Origin: Bacteroidota bacterium | Lineage (GTDB): Bacteria > Bacteroidota > Bacteroidia > Cytophagales > Cyclobacteriaceae | DNA: 64,000 nt | Direction: 5' to 3' | Assembly (NCBI GenBank): GCA_023417065.1 | Contig: JAEZGH010000196.1 | Location: forward strand, 9,650-73,649 | Part shown: positions 9,058-18,293 of the stretch, one piece after another | How the letters are laid out: every line of letters begins with the position of its first letter | How positions within the stretch are numbered: the stretch's first letter is position 1 | Notes under the pieces: model-generated | Seen by the model: only the letters and a program-made list of their open reading frames with translations | Databases searched by the model: none | What the model was told of the DNA's origin: nothing | Position numbers and translations under genes: made by a program

Positions 9058-9420
9058 TTAGTTGATGGCGTCCTCCAAATGTTCAATTTCGGGTTCGCCC
9101 TCCGGATCGTCGCTAAGCTTCACCGACACGATGTCAAACCGGATGTGCCCCTTCCAGTCTGTTGAAAAAATCCATTCCTCAGCGGCATCGTAAATCCGGC
9201 TAACCTGTCCGGGAAGAACAAATTCTTCCGGTTCCCCGAAGTCGGTTGACTGACGTGTTTTCACCTCAACGAAAAGAACCCAGTCATCCTTTCTGACTAT
9301 CAGATCAATTTCGGCCCGTCCATGACGGAAGTTTCGCGCAATGATTTCATAACCTTTCGACTTAAAGTAACGCGCTGCCAACGTTTCCCCTTTGTTTCCT
9401 GTTTTGATTTTATCGCTCAC
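9058..9420 (-). CDS. yraN: YraN/UPF0102 family nuclease-fold protein
   Basis: 120 aa, the normal length for UPF0102. It has the restriction-endonuclease-like core: E37-I-D39-L in the AEIDLIV strand and the E52-V-K54 pair in FVEVKTR, which is the D...ExK metal site. Family members are small cytoplasmic predicted Holliday-junction-resolvase-like nucleases of uncertain role. The start is GTG (418-420 of 9.4 kb), because no in-frame ATG precedes the conserved KGETLAARYF segment. It is divergent from the phosphosugar isomerase gene with only 35 nt between the starts. Confidence 0.9.
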   Translation of the reverse strand: MSDKIKTGNKGETLAARYFKSKGYEIIARNFRHGRAEIDLIVRKDDWVLFVEVKTRQSTDFGEPEEFVLPGQVSRIYDAAEEWIFSTDWKGHIRFDIVSVKLSDDPEGEPEIEHLEDAIN

Positions 9421-9430
9421 AATTATGTTC

Positions 9431-9438
9431 TACATTTG
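9431..9438 (+). promoter_or_regulatory. Putative -7 box for the phosphosugar isomerase operon
   Basis: TACATTTG, an exact TAnnTTTG match, ends 17 nt before the ATG at 9456. A TTG at 9404-9406 lies 24 bp upstream, slightly further than usual and inside yraN. This would start the isomerase-lipB-hypothetical transcript. Confidence 0.5.
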
Positions 9439-9455
9439 AAAGGGAATTTAGCACT

Positions 9456-10463
9456 ATGTCGATTACGAAAAAAAATATTGAAGGATTTACTCGCCAGCTT
9501 TCGGAAGCATTGAAGATCGGCCAGACGCTGGACCTCGACCGCCCCGGTAGTGATATACGCAATATCGTTATTGCCGGCATGGGTGGCTCCGGGATTGTAG
9601 CCAACCTCGTGGAGTCGCTCACCTTCGGAAGAATCCCCATTCCCATCACGATCTGCAAAAGCTACAACATCCCACAGTTCGTAAGCCCACATACACTGTT
9701 CATCGCATGCTCCTATAGGGGAAATACCGAAGAAACCGTCGCCGCATTGAACAAGGCACTCCTGAAAAGAGCTCATGTGATCGGCGTATCCTCGGGAGGA
9801 AAGCTGCTGGAAATCTGCCGCGAATACAACCTCTTCTATATCCAGCTCCCGTCAGGCTCCGACAGCCCACGGTCGATGATCGGTTTCAACCTCATCGCAT
9901 TGATGTATGTCCTGTATCACACAAATCTCATCGGCGCAGCCTTCATAAAGGAAACGGAAAACGCTATTGAGTTCCTCGACCGCGGTTCAAAAGGAATTCA
10001 GAACGAAGCTGAGATTATTGCCAAAAAACTCAAAGGTCGCCTTCCGGTGATCTACTGCGATAACAGACTGTACGCGATCGCCCTGCGTTTCCAGCAACAG
10101 CTGAATGAGAACGCGCAGCAGATGGCCCACGTCAACACCTTTCCGGAAATGAACCATAATGAACTCTCAGGATGGAGGTTCCCGGAAAATCTTATTTCCA
10201 TGCTGCAGCCTATCTACATGTATTCGGATCACGATCATGAACGCGTAGAAAAACGAATGGAAATCTGCAGGGAAATCTTTGAAAAGAAATCCAACCCGAT
10301 AATTGATATCATCGGTGAAGGCGCGTCTCTCCTGGAGCAGTACTACTACCTTATTCACCTGACAGACTGGATATCTTATTTCCTCGCCCGGGAAAATGGC
10401 GTGGAACCTGCCGATAGCGATTCGGTGAATTATTTGAGAACAGAGCTGGGGAAAGTAAAGTGA
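9456..10463 (+). CDS. Bifunctional phosphoglucose/phosphomannose isomerase
   Basis: 335 aa with two SIS folds. The first has the sugar-phosphate loop IAGMGGSGIV (40-48) and CSYRGNTEET (85-94); the second carries the FPEMNHNE segment (about 227-234) with the Glu and His of the active site. This archaeal/bacterial family interconverts fructose-6-phosphate with glucose-6-phosphate and mannose-6-phosphate. It feeds glycolysis, gluconeogenesis and GDP-mannose synthesis. Its end overlaps lipB by 4 nt (GTGA), so the two are probably translated together. Confidence 0.9.
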   Translation: MSITKKNIEGFTRQLSEALKIGQTLDLDRPGSDIRNIVIAGMGGSGIVANLVESLTFGRIPIPITICKSYNIPQFVSPHTLFIACSYRGNTEETVAALNKALLKRAHVIGVSSGGKLLEICREYNLFYIQLPSGSDSPRSMIGFNLIALMYVLYHTNLIGAAFIKETENAIEFLDRGSKGIQNEAEIIAKKLKGRLPVIYCDNRLYAIALRFQQQLNENAQQMAHVNTFPEMNHNELSGWRFPENLISMLQPIYMYSDHDHERVEKRMEICREIFEKKSNPIIDIIGEGASLLEQYYYLIHLTDWISYFLARENGVEPADSDSVNYLRTELGKVK

Positions 10464-11176
10464 ATCGCAAACCAAATAAAAGCATAAAGTACATTGACCT
10501 GGGCCTGGTTGATTACAAACAAGCTTGGGATTATCAAACGTCGTTGTTCGAGAAGAATATTGCCATTAAGACCGGTAATCGTTCATTGCCGGATGAGGAA
10601 CAAATACCAACCGAAAACTTCCTCTTGTTCTGTGAACATCCCCATGTCTATACGCTGGGGAAAAGCGGCAAACCGGAACATCTTCTTGTCAATGACGAAG
10701 AACTCGCGGCGCTGAATGCGTCCTACTATCACATCAATCGCGGGGGCGACATCACCTATCATGGACCCGGACAGATTGTCGTGTATCCGGTAATCGATCT
10801 GGAGAATTTCTTTACGGATATCCACCGGTATATGAGGTTCCTCGAGGAAAGTGTCATCCGCACTTGTGAAGTTTATGGGGTGTCCGCCGGAAGAGTGCCG
10901 GGCCTGACTGGCGTCTGGGTCGACTACAACGACGCTGATCGCGCAAGAAAAATCTGCGCGATGGGCGTCAAGACCAGCAGGTGGGTTACGATGCACGGAC
11001 TGGCATTTAACGTAAACACTAACCTGGATTACTTTCGCCATATTGTACCCTGCGGCATCCAGGACAAGGCGGTAACTTCACTCGCCCTGGAAACAGGTAG
11101 TACGCCTGATATAAAAGCCGTGGCCGACGTGCTCAGAAAGAACCTGGTGGAAGTGTTTGAAATGGAGATGGCATGA
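10460..11176 (+). CDS. lipB: Octanoyltransferase LipB
   Basis: 238 aa. LipB moves an octanoyl group from acyl carrier protein to lipoyl domains, the first step of lipoate synthesis. Seen motifs are RGGDITYHGPGQ (about 94-105), the catalytic Lys in AMGVKTSRW (about 173) and the acyl-thioester Cys in HIVPCGI (about 197). The GTG start overlaps the TGA stop of the upstream isomerase gene, and the gene end overlaps the next gene by 4 nt (ATGA). A three-gene coupled operon is therefore likely. No lipA is in the window. Confidence 0.95.
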   Translation: MNRKPNKSIKYIDLGLVDYKQAWDYQTSLFEKNIAIKTGNRSLPDEEQIPTENFLLFCEHPHVYTLGKSGKPEHLLVNDEELAALNASYYHINRGGDITYHGPGQIVVYPVIDLENFFTDIHRYMRFLEESVIRTCEVYGVSAGRVPGLTGVWVDYNDADRARKICAMGVKTSRWVTMHGLAFNVNTNLDYFRHIVPCGIQDKAVTSLALETGSTPDIKAVADVLRKNLVEVFEMEMA

Positions 11177-11571
11177 TCAGAGACATAAACATTCCTGAAG
11201 TAAAAAACGTCACGCTGGCGGTGGCCCGCGAAAACAGTTCCGATTCACAATGGAAAGTGTATCTGCTGAACAATAACGACACGGCAATTGAAAATACGCT
11301 TGTATCCAGCAAGGGATATGGATCAAAGGACGGTGAACAGCAACGTACTTCGGTACTAAGACACTTCCTGGATTCGGTGCCGCCCCACAGCGCGGCACTG
11401 ATCGAACCCATCGACCCCGCAGTATTTCACCTTAACAACGAGTACTGGGTTAGCTATTATATCGGGCGCGAGATATTCGACAAAAGGTTTGTCTTCGTCC
11501 CCGATGCGATACGCGATGAAAATGTTACCTTCATAAAGGAGTTGAATATGCAGGGCGTGCTCCATTCCTGA
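11173..11571 (+). CDS. Small conserved hypothetical protein coupled to lipB
   Basis: 132 aa, no signal peptide and no membrane segment. I recognise this as a Bacteroidota-type conserved protein; related entries are sometimes mislabelled as phenylalanyl-tRNA synthetase alpha subunit, but nothing here resembles that enzyme. Sequence features are the segments VYLLNNNDTAIENTLVSSKGYG (about 35-56, listed by position rather than as a motif), a PPHSAALIEPI loop, and FDKRFVFVPDAI near the C-terminus. Predicted to be a compact beta-rich cytoplasmic protein. ATGA overlap with lipB implies co-translation and perhaps a link to lipoate or the isomerase. Function unknown. Confidence 0.8.
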   Translation: MIRDINIPEVKNVTLAVARENSSDSQWKVYLLNNNDTAIENTLVSSKGYGSKDGEQQRTSVLRHFLDSVPPHSAALIEPIDPAVFHLNNEYWVSYYIGREIFDKRFVFVPDAIRDENVTFIKELNMQGVLHS

Positions 11572-11696
11572 CGATGAAGCTCCGCCGGTTGAAACCGTTA
11601 TGTACTACCAACGTCAAACATTAACCATGAGCAATTAATTAATTAAGCTTTTTTACCCCGCCAGTAAACAAGACCATAACAAAAAATTGAAAAGAC

Positions 11697-12416
11697 ATGT
11701 CTCCGGAAATACGTGATGTTGTTTTCCTCGATATCGAAACCGTTGCCCACCAATATGAATACGCCGACCTTGATGAACGCTTGAAGAGCCAATGGGCCCG
11801 AAAGGCGAGCTTCCTCAAACGCGACTCGGGATTGACAGATGAAGAAATATACCGCGACCGCGCAGGAATCTATGCCGAGTTCGGCCGGATTATTTGTGTC
11901 GCCGTGGGGAAGTTTACCGAAAATGAAAATGGTGAGCTCGTCCTAAGAACCAAAGCGTTCTATGGCGACGACGAAAAAGCCCTCCTGTTGGACTTTAAGA
12001 AATTGCTTGAAAGGCTGGACCAGTCAGCCACCCGCCTGTGTGCACACAACGGCAAGGAGTTCGACTTCCCTTATCTGTGCCGACGCATGCTGATAAACTG
12101 TATCCCTCTTCCGCAGCTGCTGAATCTCAGCGGAAGAAAATCATGGGAAGTGCCGCACCTGGATACAATGGAAATGTGGAAATTTGGTGACTACAAACAT
12201 TATACGTCACTGGATCTACTGGCTGCCATCTTCAACATACCCTCCAGTAAGAGCGATTTCGATGGTAGTCAGGTGAACAACCTGTATCACAAGCAAAACG
12301 GACTTGAACGCATCAAGGATTACTGCCTGCGTGACGTGGCCGTTCTGGCACAATTATTTTTGAAAATGAAGTGCATCAATCCAGAAAAGGAAATTGTAAT
12401 CAGCTACCCTTCCTGA
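11697..12416 (+). CDS. PolB-like 3'-5' exonuclease family protein
   Basis: 239 aa. The DnaQ/RNase H-like exonuclease motifs are in order: Exo I FLDIET (Asp12, Glu14), Exo II AHNGKEFDFPYL (about 117-128, with the Asp) and Exo III YCLRDVAV (about 210-217). This matches the predicted DNA-polymerase-B-exonuclease-like family (DNA_pol_B_exo2), found as a stand-alone protein in Bacteroidota. It should degrade DNA or RNA 3' ends with two metal ions; its physiological role is unknown. It lies 24 nt before the RNase R gene, so the two nucleases are likely co-transcribed. Confidence 0.88.
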   Translation: MSPEIRDVVFLDIETVAHQYEYADLDERLKSQWARKASFLKRDSGLTDEEIYRDRAGIYAEFGRIICVAVGKFTENENGELVLRTKAFYGDDEKALLLDFKKLLERLDQSATRLCAHNGKEFDFPYLCRRMLINCIPLPQLLNLSGRKSWEVPHLDTMEMWKFGDYKHYTSLDLLAAIFNIPSSKSDFDGSQVNNLYHKQNGLERIKDYCLRDVAVLAQLFLKMKCINPEKEIVISYPS

Positions 12417-12440
12417 CCTGCACCCTACTTATTACCCCGC

Positions 12441-14675
12441 ATGAAAAAACCCACTAAAAGAACGAAGCGCGAGCAAAGCAAAAAGTCCCGGACCAAATCC
12501 CTTAAATCTGTCATGCAGGACTCAATCCTGCAGATCCTGAATGAAAACCCGGGTCGTTCTATAAGCGCAAAGCAAATTAACAGGAAGCTCGGCCTGAAGA
12601 AGCGCGAGGACATCAAGCAGGCTACCCTGCTTCTGTATCGCCTCGAAGACGATGGCGTCATCGCTTCCGACGACCGTGGAAACTACGGCCTCGCAACGGG
12701 AAGCACGGAAGGCGAAATCACCGGCGTTGTAGACCACGTAAGCTCAAGGTTCGCCTATGTGAAGATCGGCGAAGACCGTCAGGATGTGTTTATCAAATCC
12801 AAAGACCTTGGTTCCGCCGTCGACGGCGACGTCGTCAAGATCGTGGTCTTTGCAACCCGCCATGGCGATCACCCCGAAGGGAAAGTAGTGGAGGTGGTGC
12901 GAAGGAACCGGAACCGCTATGTCGGCAAAATCGAAGTGTCGAAGAGCTACGCATTTGTCATCCCTGATCATAAAAAAATGCATCAGGATTTCTACGTCTA
13001 CCCTGAGAATATCTCCGGCGCACGCTCGGGTGATAAAGTAATCGTTGAGGTTGTGTCGTGGGGTGAAAACGACAAAAAGCCTGAAGCAAAAGTTGTGGAA
13101 GTACTCGGCAAAGCCGGAGAGAACGAAGCCGAAATACATTCCATCATGGCTGAATTCGGCCTGCCATTCAAATTTGATCCGCGGGTGGAACACGAAGCCA
13201 ACCAGATAGAGGAAGGTATCACCGACAAGGAAATCAAACGCCGCCGTGACTTCCGCGGAATTACAACTTTTACAATTGACCCTTACGACGCGAAAGACTT
13301 CGACGACGCAATATCCTTTCAGGTTCTCGAGAACGGCAACTATGAAGTCGGTGTCCACATTGCCGACGTAACCCACTATGTTACGCCGAAGTCTCTGCTC
13401 GAACAGGAAGCTTTCGACCGCGCGACGTCGGTATACCTTGTCGACAGAACCATCCCTATGCTGCCCGAGCGCCTGTCAAACCAGTTGTGCTCCCTCCGGC
13501 CCAACGAAGACAAGCTCACGTTTGCGGCAGTATTTGAAATGGACAGCAAAGGAAAGGTTATCAATGAGTGGTTTGGCCGAACAATCATTCATTCCAACGT
13601 GCGCTTTACGTACGAAGAAGCGCAGACTATTCTTGAAGAGGGAAAGGGAGAACTCGCTGATGAACTGCGCATACTCAACAACATCGCCAAGTCGCTGAGA
13701 AAGGAACGCTTTAAAAAGGGTGCCGTTAATTTTGAGACTACGGAAGTAAAATTCAAACTCGACGCGAAAGGCAGACCGTTGGCCATCATTCCCAAAATAA
13801 GGAAGGATGCCCACAAGCTCATCGAGGAATTCATGCTCCTTGCAAACAAACGCGTAGCAACCTTTGTCTACAACATCAACAAAGGAAAGGAGAAAAATAC
13901 CTTTGTGTATCGTATCCACGACGCCCCCGATCCTGAAAAGGTAAAGGACTTTTCAGTACTCGCCCGTCAATTTGGTCATAAGATGGAGGTCGACGAAAAG
14001 TCCATCAGCAAATCGCTGAACAAGCTGATGGAAACGATCGAAGGGAAGCCAGAGCAGAACATCCTTGAACAACTTGCTATCCGAACAATGGCGAAAGCGA
14101 AATACACAACGGATGCGAAAGGACACTTTGGTCTGGCATTCGAGCACTATACGCACTTTACTTCGCCAATACGCCGTTATCCCGATATGATGGTGCACCG
14201 CTTGCTGCAACATTATCTTGATTCGGGCAAGCCGCTGAATAAGACCGAGTATGAAGACCGTTGTGTTCACTCATCCGAACGCGAGAAAAGAGCCGCCGAT
14301 GCAGAACGTGCTTCGATAAAATACAAGCAGGTTGAATTCATGGCGAAGGCCGAAGACCGCGTGTACGAAGGATTAATCTCCGGCGTTACCGAATGGGGCA
14401 TTTACGTTGAAATTACCGATACGAAATGCGAAGGCATGGTTAAACTGGCCGACCTGACTGACGACTTCTACGAATTTGAAGAACGTCACTATCGCGTAGT
14501 AGGCCGTCGCAAAAAGAAAGTATATACCCTGGGTGACAAGGTGAAAGTACGCGTAAAGAAAACCGACATCGACAAACGCCTTATCGACCTTATATTCGCA
14601 GATCAGAACGAACGTGGCCAACGCGGAGGCAGTCGTCGCGAGAAGTGGATTGATGAAGACGAATGGGGCGACTAA
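12441..14675 (+). CDS. rnr: Ribonuclease R
   Basis: 744 aa. Domain order is that of RNase R: a basic N-terminus (1-25, many Lys/Arg), a winged-helix domain (about 25-75), two cold-shock OB folds (about 85-235), the RNB catalytic domain (about 255-600) and an S1 domain (about 640-720). The RNB active-site cluster is visible as DPYDAKDFDDAI (about 279-290). The enzyme degrades structured RNA processively from the 3' end in the cytoplasm. It ends 51 nt before the polyprenyl synthase start. Confidence 0.96.
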   Translation: MKKPTKRTKREQSKKSRTKSLKSVMQDSILQILNENPGRSISAKQINRKLGLKKREDIKQATLLLYRLEDDGVIASDDRGNYGLATGSTEGEITGVVDHVSSRFAYVKIGEDRQDVFIKSKDLGSAVDGDVVKIVVFATRHGDHPEGKVVEVVRRNRNRYVGKIEVSKSYAFVIPDHKKMHQDFYVYPENISGARSGDKVIVEVVSWGENDKKPEAKVVEVLGKAGENEAEIHSIMAEFGLPFKFDPRVEHEANQIEEGITDKEIKRRRDFRGITTFTIDPYDAKDFDDAISFQVLENGNYEVGVHIADVTHYVTPKSLLEQEAFDRATSVYLVDRTIPMLPERLSNQLCSLRPNEDKLTFAAVFEMDSKGKVINEWFGRTIIHSNVRFTYEEAQTILEEGKGELADELRILNNIAKSLRKERFKKGAVNFETTEVKFKLDAKGRPLAIIPKIRKDAHKLIEEFMLLANKRVATFVYNINKGKEKNTFVYRIHDAPDPEKVKDFSVLARQFGHKMEVDEKSISKSLNKLMETIEGKPEQNILEQLAIRTMAKAKYTTDAKGHFGLAFEHYTHFTSPIRRYPDMMVHRLLQHYLDSGKPLNKTEYEDRCVHSSEREKRAADAERASIKYKQVEFMAKAEDRVYEGLISGVTEWGIYVEITDTKCEGMVKLADLTDDFYEFEERHYRVVGRRKKKVYTLGDKVKVRVKKTDIDKRLIDLIFADQNERGQRGGSRREKWIDEDEWGD

Positions 14676-14726
14676 GTCTTTACCCCTGATGAAGTAATTT
14701 GAGTCCGACCTAACAATAAGAATTCA

Positions 14727-15695
14727 GTGCTGTCAAGCTACCTAAGTATCATCGAAAAGGAAATCCGGAAACAACCCTTCGGAAAAGAACCTCAATCACT
14801 TTATGAACCGATCCGATACCTCATGGGGTTGGGTGGAAAAAGGCTCAGACCAATGCTTACGTTGCTGAGTTACAGCCTTTATAAAAGCAATCCACGGGAT
14901 GTTGCGAGGTACGCTATCGCTGTTGAAGCTTTTCATAACTTTACACTGATGCACGACGACATCATGGACAACGCACCCCTTAGGCGCGGACATGCTACTG
15001 TGCATGAAAAGTGGAACGTAAACACCGCCATCCTCAGTGGAGACGTCATGCTGGTAAAAGTGTATGAACTATTTCATGCACTCGATGCTCCTGAATTTAA
15101 ATCAGTAATCGGATCCTTCAACAAGTGCGCTGCCGAAGTGTGTGAAGGTCAGCAATGGGACATGGAGTTCGAAAGGCTCACCAACGTAACGGAGGCCCAG
15201 TACATTAAGATGATCAGGCTGAAGACAGCGGTGCTGCTGGGTTTTAGCCTTGAACTTGGCGGAATCCTCGGTGGCGCGTCGCCGGAAGACAGAAAAGCTC
15301 TTTATGACTTCGGTGTAAATATCGGCATCGGATTTCAACTCAAAGACGACCTGCTCGATGCCTTTGCTGATCCGAAAAAGTTCGGCAAACAAGTAGGCGG
15401 CGACATCATCGCAAACAAGAAAACGTTCCTGCTCATTAAAGCCCTGGAAGCCGCCCCGCCAAAATTGAAACGTGAACTCAACCGCTGGATCTCAGCCACG
15501 CGTTTCAATAAGAAGGAAAAGGTTCAGGCAGTTAAACAGATTTATGAGGATCTTAACATTCCGGCGATCACGGAAAAGAAAATCAATAGCTATTTCCAAA
15601 AGGGATTCAAAAGCCTGCAGAAGGTGGCCGGCGATGCAGAGGCAAAAGAAAGGTTGAAGAACTTTGCCGAAGCATTGATCGCACGGCAGTCATAA
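14727..15695 (+). CDS. Polyprenyl diphosphate synthase (trans-isoprenyl type)
   Basis: 322 aa. Both aspartate-rich motifs are present: DDIMD at 77-81 and DDLLD at 207-211, with the GGKRLRP loop at 37-43. It lengthens allylic diphosphates with IPP. Bulky-residue rules place small residues before the first motif, compatible with a long product such as the octaprenyl or heptaprenyl chain for menaquinone, but chain length cannot be fixed. The start is GTG at 14727; there is no better ATG. Its product could serve the UbiA-type prenyltransferase near 57 kb, although the two are far apart. Confidence 0.92.
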   Translation: MLSSYLSIIEKEIRKQPFGKEPQSLYEPIRYLMGLGGKRLRPMLTLLSYSLYKSNPRDVARYAIAVEAFHNFTLMHDDIMDNAPLRRGHATVHEKWNVNTAILSGDVMLVKVYELFHALDAPEFKSVIGSFNKCAAEVCEGQQWDMEFERLTNVTEAQYIKMIRLKTAVLLGFSLELGGILGGASPEDRKALYDFGVNIGIGFQLKDDLLDAFADPKKFGKQVGGDIIANKKTFLLIKALEAAPPKLKRELNRWISATRFNKKEKVQAVKQIYEDLNIPAITEKKINSYFQKGFKSLQKVAGDAEAKERLKNFAEALIARQS

Positions 15696-15760
15696 TACCT
15701 TCGTAAAGCAGCGTGCCCAATATTATTGGAACAGTCTCCTGGATTTTCGCGGGCCATCAT

Positions 15761-15774
15761 GTATGCGCGCATAC
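15761..15774. repeat. Perfect 14-bp palindrome upstream of the nucleoside transporter
   Basis: GTATGCGCGCATAC reads identically on both strands. It lies in the 165-nt gap between the polyprenyl synthase and the nucleoside transporter, about 87 nt before the transporter ATG. A central CG palindrome of this size is typical of operators for LacI- or GntR-like regulators, but no regulator gene is adjacent. Confidence 0.55.
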
Positions 15775-15860
15775 CCGTTTATCATTATTCTCTGAAAAAT
15801 AGTGACGCGCTGCTGGTAGCAAAAACCGGATAAATGTATATTTCTACAACAATATACACC

Positions 15861-17066
15861 ATGGACGCGCGCATCTTCACCCGGCTTTCGATTATGATGC
15901 TCCTCGAATACTTCGTTTGGGGTGCATGGTACGTCACCATGAGTACATACATGGACACCTTCCTTGGATCGTCAGGTATTCAAATCGGAGCGGCTTATAG
16001 TGCGCTGGCGATAGCCACAATGATCTCACCCTTTTTCGTGGGAATGGTGGCTGACCGTTTCTTCGCTGCACAAAAAATTATGGGATTATTCCACCTCATG
16101 GGTGGCGCCCTGCTGTTCTTTGCAACATTCATCGACAACAACACCGCATTCTACTGGCTCATACTCCTGTATTCCCTCATGTACATGCCGACAATCGCGC
16201 TTTCCAACAGTATCGCATTTCACCAAATGAACGATCCTGCAAAGCAATTTCCCTGGATACGCGTTTTCGGAACGATTGGCTGGATCATCGCCGGCGTCAT
16301 GATAACTGTCCTCAATATCGAGAAGACTCCCTACACGTTTCATATGGCGGCTATCGCCTCCGTTGTACTCGGAGTATTCAGTTTCATGCTCCCCAATACA
16401 CCACCAAAAGGGAACACCGCCAACACATCAGCATCGGGTGCCCTTGGCAGCGACGCCTTCGTGCTCTTCCGCGACAAGCCGTATTTGGTGTTCTTCATTG
16501 CGGCAGTACTGGTTTGTATTCCCCTTTCCTTCTACTATGGTTTCGCAAACTTGTTCCTCAACGCAGTAGGAATGGAAGACGCCGCCGGCAAGATGGTACT
16601 CGGTCAGATCTCAGAGGCTGTGTTCATCCTTGCCATCCCTTTTCTGTTTTATCGCATTGGCGTTAAGAACATGCTGCTTCTCGGCATGGTCGCGTGGATC
16701 CTTCGGTACGTGTGCTTTGCCTACGGCGACGCCGGCGAAGGTATCTGGATGCTTTACGCAGGGATCATACTTCATGGTATCTGTTACGACTTCTTTTTCG
16801 TAACCGGATATATGTACACCGAGAAGAAGGCCGGTGAGAAAATCAAGAACGCCGCACAAGGTCTGTTCACCTTTGCCACGTATGGATTGGGTATGTACAT
16901 CGGAACCCAGTTCTCAGGATTTACAACAGACTATTACACCGTGGATGGTGAACGTCAGTGGACCTATATCTGGTACGTGCCGGCTTTCATCGCTGTGGCG
17001 GTTCTCTTTTACTTCATCATTTTCTTCCGCGAAAAGCGTGAGACAAAAGAGATGACAGCCAAATAA
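15861..17066 (+). CDS. Nucleoside:H+ symporter family MFS transporter
   Basis: 401 aa, twelve predicted membrane segments. The N-terminus RLSIMMLLEYFVWGAWYV and the segment SPFFVGMVADRFF fit the NupG/XapB nucleoside:proton symporter family, which imports nucleosides through the inner membrane. The reading frame is open from 15834, but a TATATTTC box at 15837-15844 and family N-termini favour the ATG at 15861. It is followed after 36 nt by a Gfo/Idh oxidoreductase, so they likely form a pair for uptake and use of a nucleoside or sugar-like compound. Confidence 0.88.
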   Translation: MDARIFTRLSIMMLLEYFVWGAWYVTMSTYMDTFLGSSGIQIGAAYSALAIATMISPFFVGMVADRFFAAQKIMGLFHLMGGALLFFATFIDNNTAFYWLILLYSLMYMPTIALSNSIAFHQMNDPAKQFPWIRVFGTIGWIIAGVMITVLNIEKTPYTFHMAAIASVVLGVFSFMLPNTPPKGNTANTSASGALGSDAFVLFRDKPYLVFFIAAVLVCIPLSFYYGFANLFLNAVGMEDAAGKMVLGQISEAVFILAIPFLFYRIGVKNMLLLGMVAWILRYVCFAYGDAGEGIWMLYAGIILHGICYDFFFVTGYMYTEKKAGEKIKNAAQGLFTFATYGLGMYIGTQFSGFTTDYYTVDGERQWTYIWYVPAFIAVAVLFYFIIFFREKRETKEMTAK

Positions 17067-17102
17067 CCACGTTCTGCATTTAACCTAAACAAACATACAA
17101 CT

Positions 17103-18293
17103 ATGAATATCGCCATGCTCGGTTCCGGGTTCATCGCACGGTTCTATGCTGAGTCACTACAAGGCTATCGAAGCAAAGACAAAATCGTTTCCATTTATTC
17201 CCGCCGGGATTCAAGCGCCAGGAGCTTTGCAGAACATTATAAGGTTCCATTTGTCACCACCAGTATGGAAGACGCCATCAACCGCCCCGAAGTGGACGTG
17301 GTTTGTATTTCGCTTCCAAATAACATTCACGAAGAGGCTGTAATGCTGTGCTGCAAACACAAGAAGCCTGTCATCGTCACCAAACCCCTCGGTCGTAATG
17401 CTGAAGAAGCGAAACGCATGCTTGATGCCGTCGAGAAAGCAGGAATATTCAATGGCTATCTCGAAGACCTCGTTTACGCGCCGAAGTTTTTGAAGGCTCA
17501 TCAAAGCATTCAGGAAGGTGCTCTGGGCCGGATACTCTGGGCGAAGTCACGCGAAACACATCCTGGCCCACACAGTGACTGGTTCTGGGATATCGAACAG
17601 GCTGGTGGCGGATGTATCCTCGACCTCGGCTGCCACTGCGTAGAGATCACCCGAACATATATCGGTAAGGATATACGCCCGGTGGAGGTGATGTGCTGGG
17701 CGGATACTCAGGTGAAACCCATAGATGCGGAAGACCACGCCATCGCGCTCATCAAATATGAAAACGGTGCCATCGGACAATTCGAAGTGAGCTGGACGTT
17801 CCGCGGAGGACTCGACCTTCGCGATGAGGTCATGGGCACCGAAGGCACTATCTGGATTAACAACTTTCTCAGGACTGGGTTTGAAATGTTCACCACCGGC
17901 AAGGGCGCAAACTACGTCGCTGAAAAAGCCGAAAGCAATCAGGGCTGGCAGTTCCCGGTAGGCGATGAAGTCAATGAACTTGGTTACAACCATATGTTCA
18001 TGGATATGTTCAACGCGATGGAAGAAGGTCGGGAGCCGAAGGAAACTTTCTACGATGGTTATGTCGTGAACGCTATCCTCGATGCCGCGTACCGCTCTGC
18101 GAAGTCGAAGAACTGGGAACCCGTTCAACTTGACATCTGGCGTGGAAAAACTGGTGTCACCAAAGACAGCCACCTCCAGGAATACGACCAGGATCATTAC
18201 CTGGTCAAGGAAGAGGTGACGCACTACGGTGCGAAAAAGGTGATCCTGAAGGATAAGAAAACCGGGAAAATTATAGAGAGGACCCTCCACTAG
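17103..18293 (+). CDS. Gfo/Idh/MocA family oxidoreductase
   Basis: 396 aa. An N-terminal Rossmann fold has the dinucleotide loop GSGFIA (7-12) and the catalytic-lysine region VTKPLGR (about 96-102), where the usual EKP reads TKP. The C-terminal alpha/beta domain holds DLGCHCVEI (about 175-183), the conserved D-x-G-x-H type motif. Family members oxidise or reduce sugars, inositols or related polyols with NAD(P). No signal peptide, so cytoplasmic. It probably acts with the upstream transporter. Its 3' end overlaps the convergent glycosyltransferase gene by 23 nt. Substrate unknown. Confidence 0.88.
   Translation: MNIAMLGSGFIARFYAESLQGYRSKDKIVSIYSRRDSSARSFAEHYKVPFVTTSMEDAINRPEVDVVCISLPNNIHEEAVMLCCKHKKPVIVTKPLGRNAEEAKRMLDAVEKAGIFNGYLEDLVYAPKFLKAHQSIQEGALGRILWAKSRETHPGPHSDWFWDIEQAGGGCILDLGCHCVEITRTYIGKDIRPVEVMCWADTQVKPIDAEDHAIALIKYENGAIGQFEVSWTFRGGLDLRDEVMGTEGTIWINNFLRTGFEMFTTGKGANYVAEKAESNQGWQFPVGDEVNELGYNHMFMDMFNAMEEGREPKETFYDGYVVNAILDAAYRSAKSKNWEPVQLDIWRGKTGVTKDSHLQEYDQDHYLVKEEVTHYGAKKVILKDKKTGKIIERTLH

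Noticed and set aside
17547..18290. Minus-strand frame of 247 codons over the Gfo/Idh gene
   Set aside because: Shadow of the oxidoreductase gene; composition is not protein-like.
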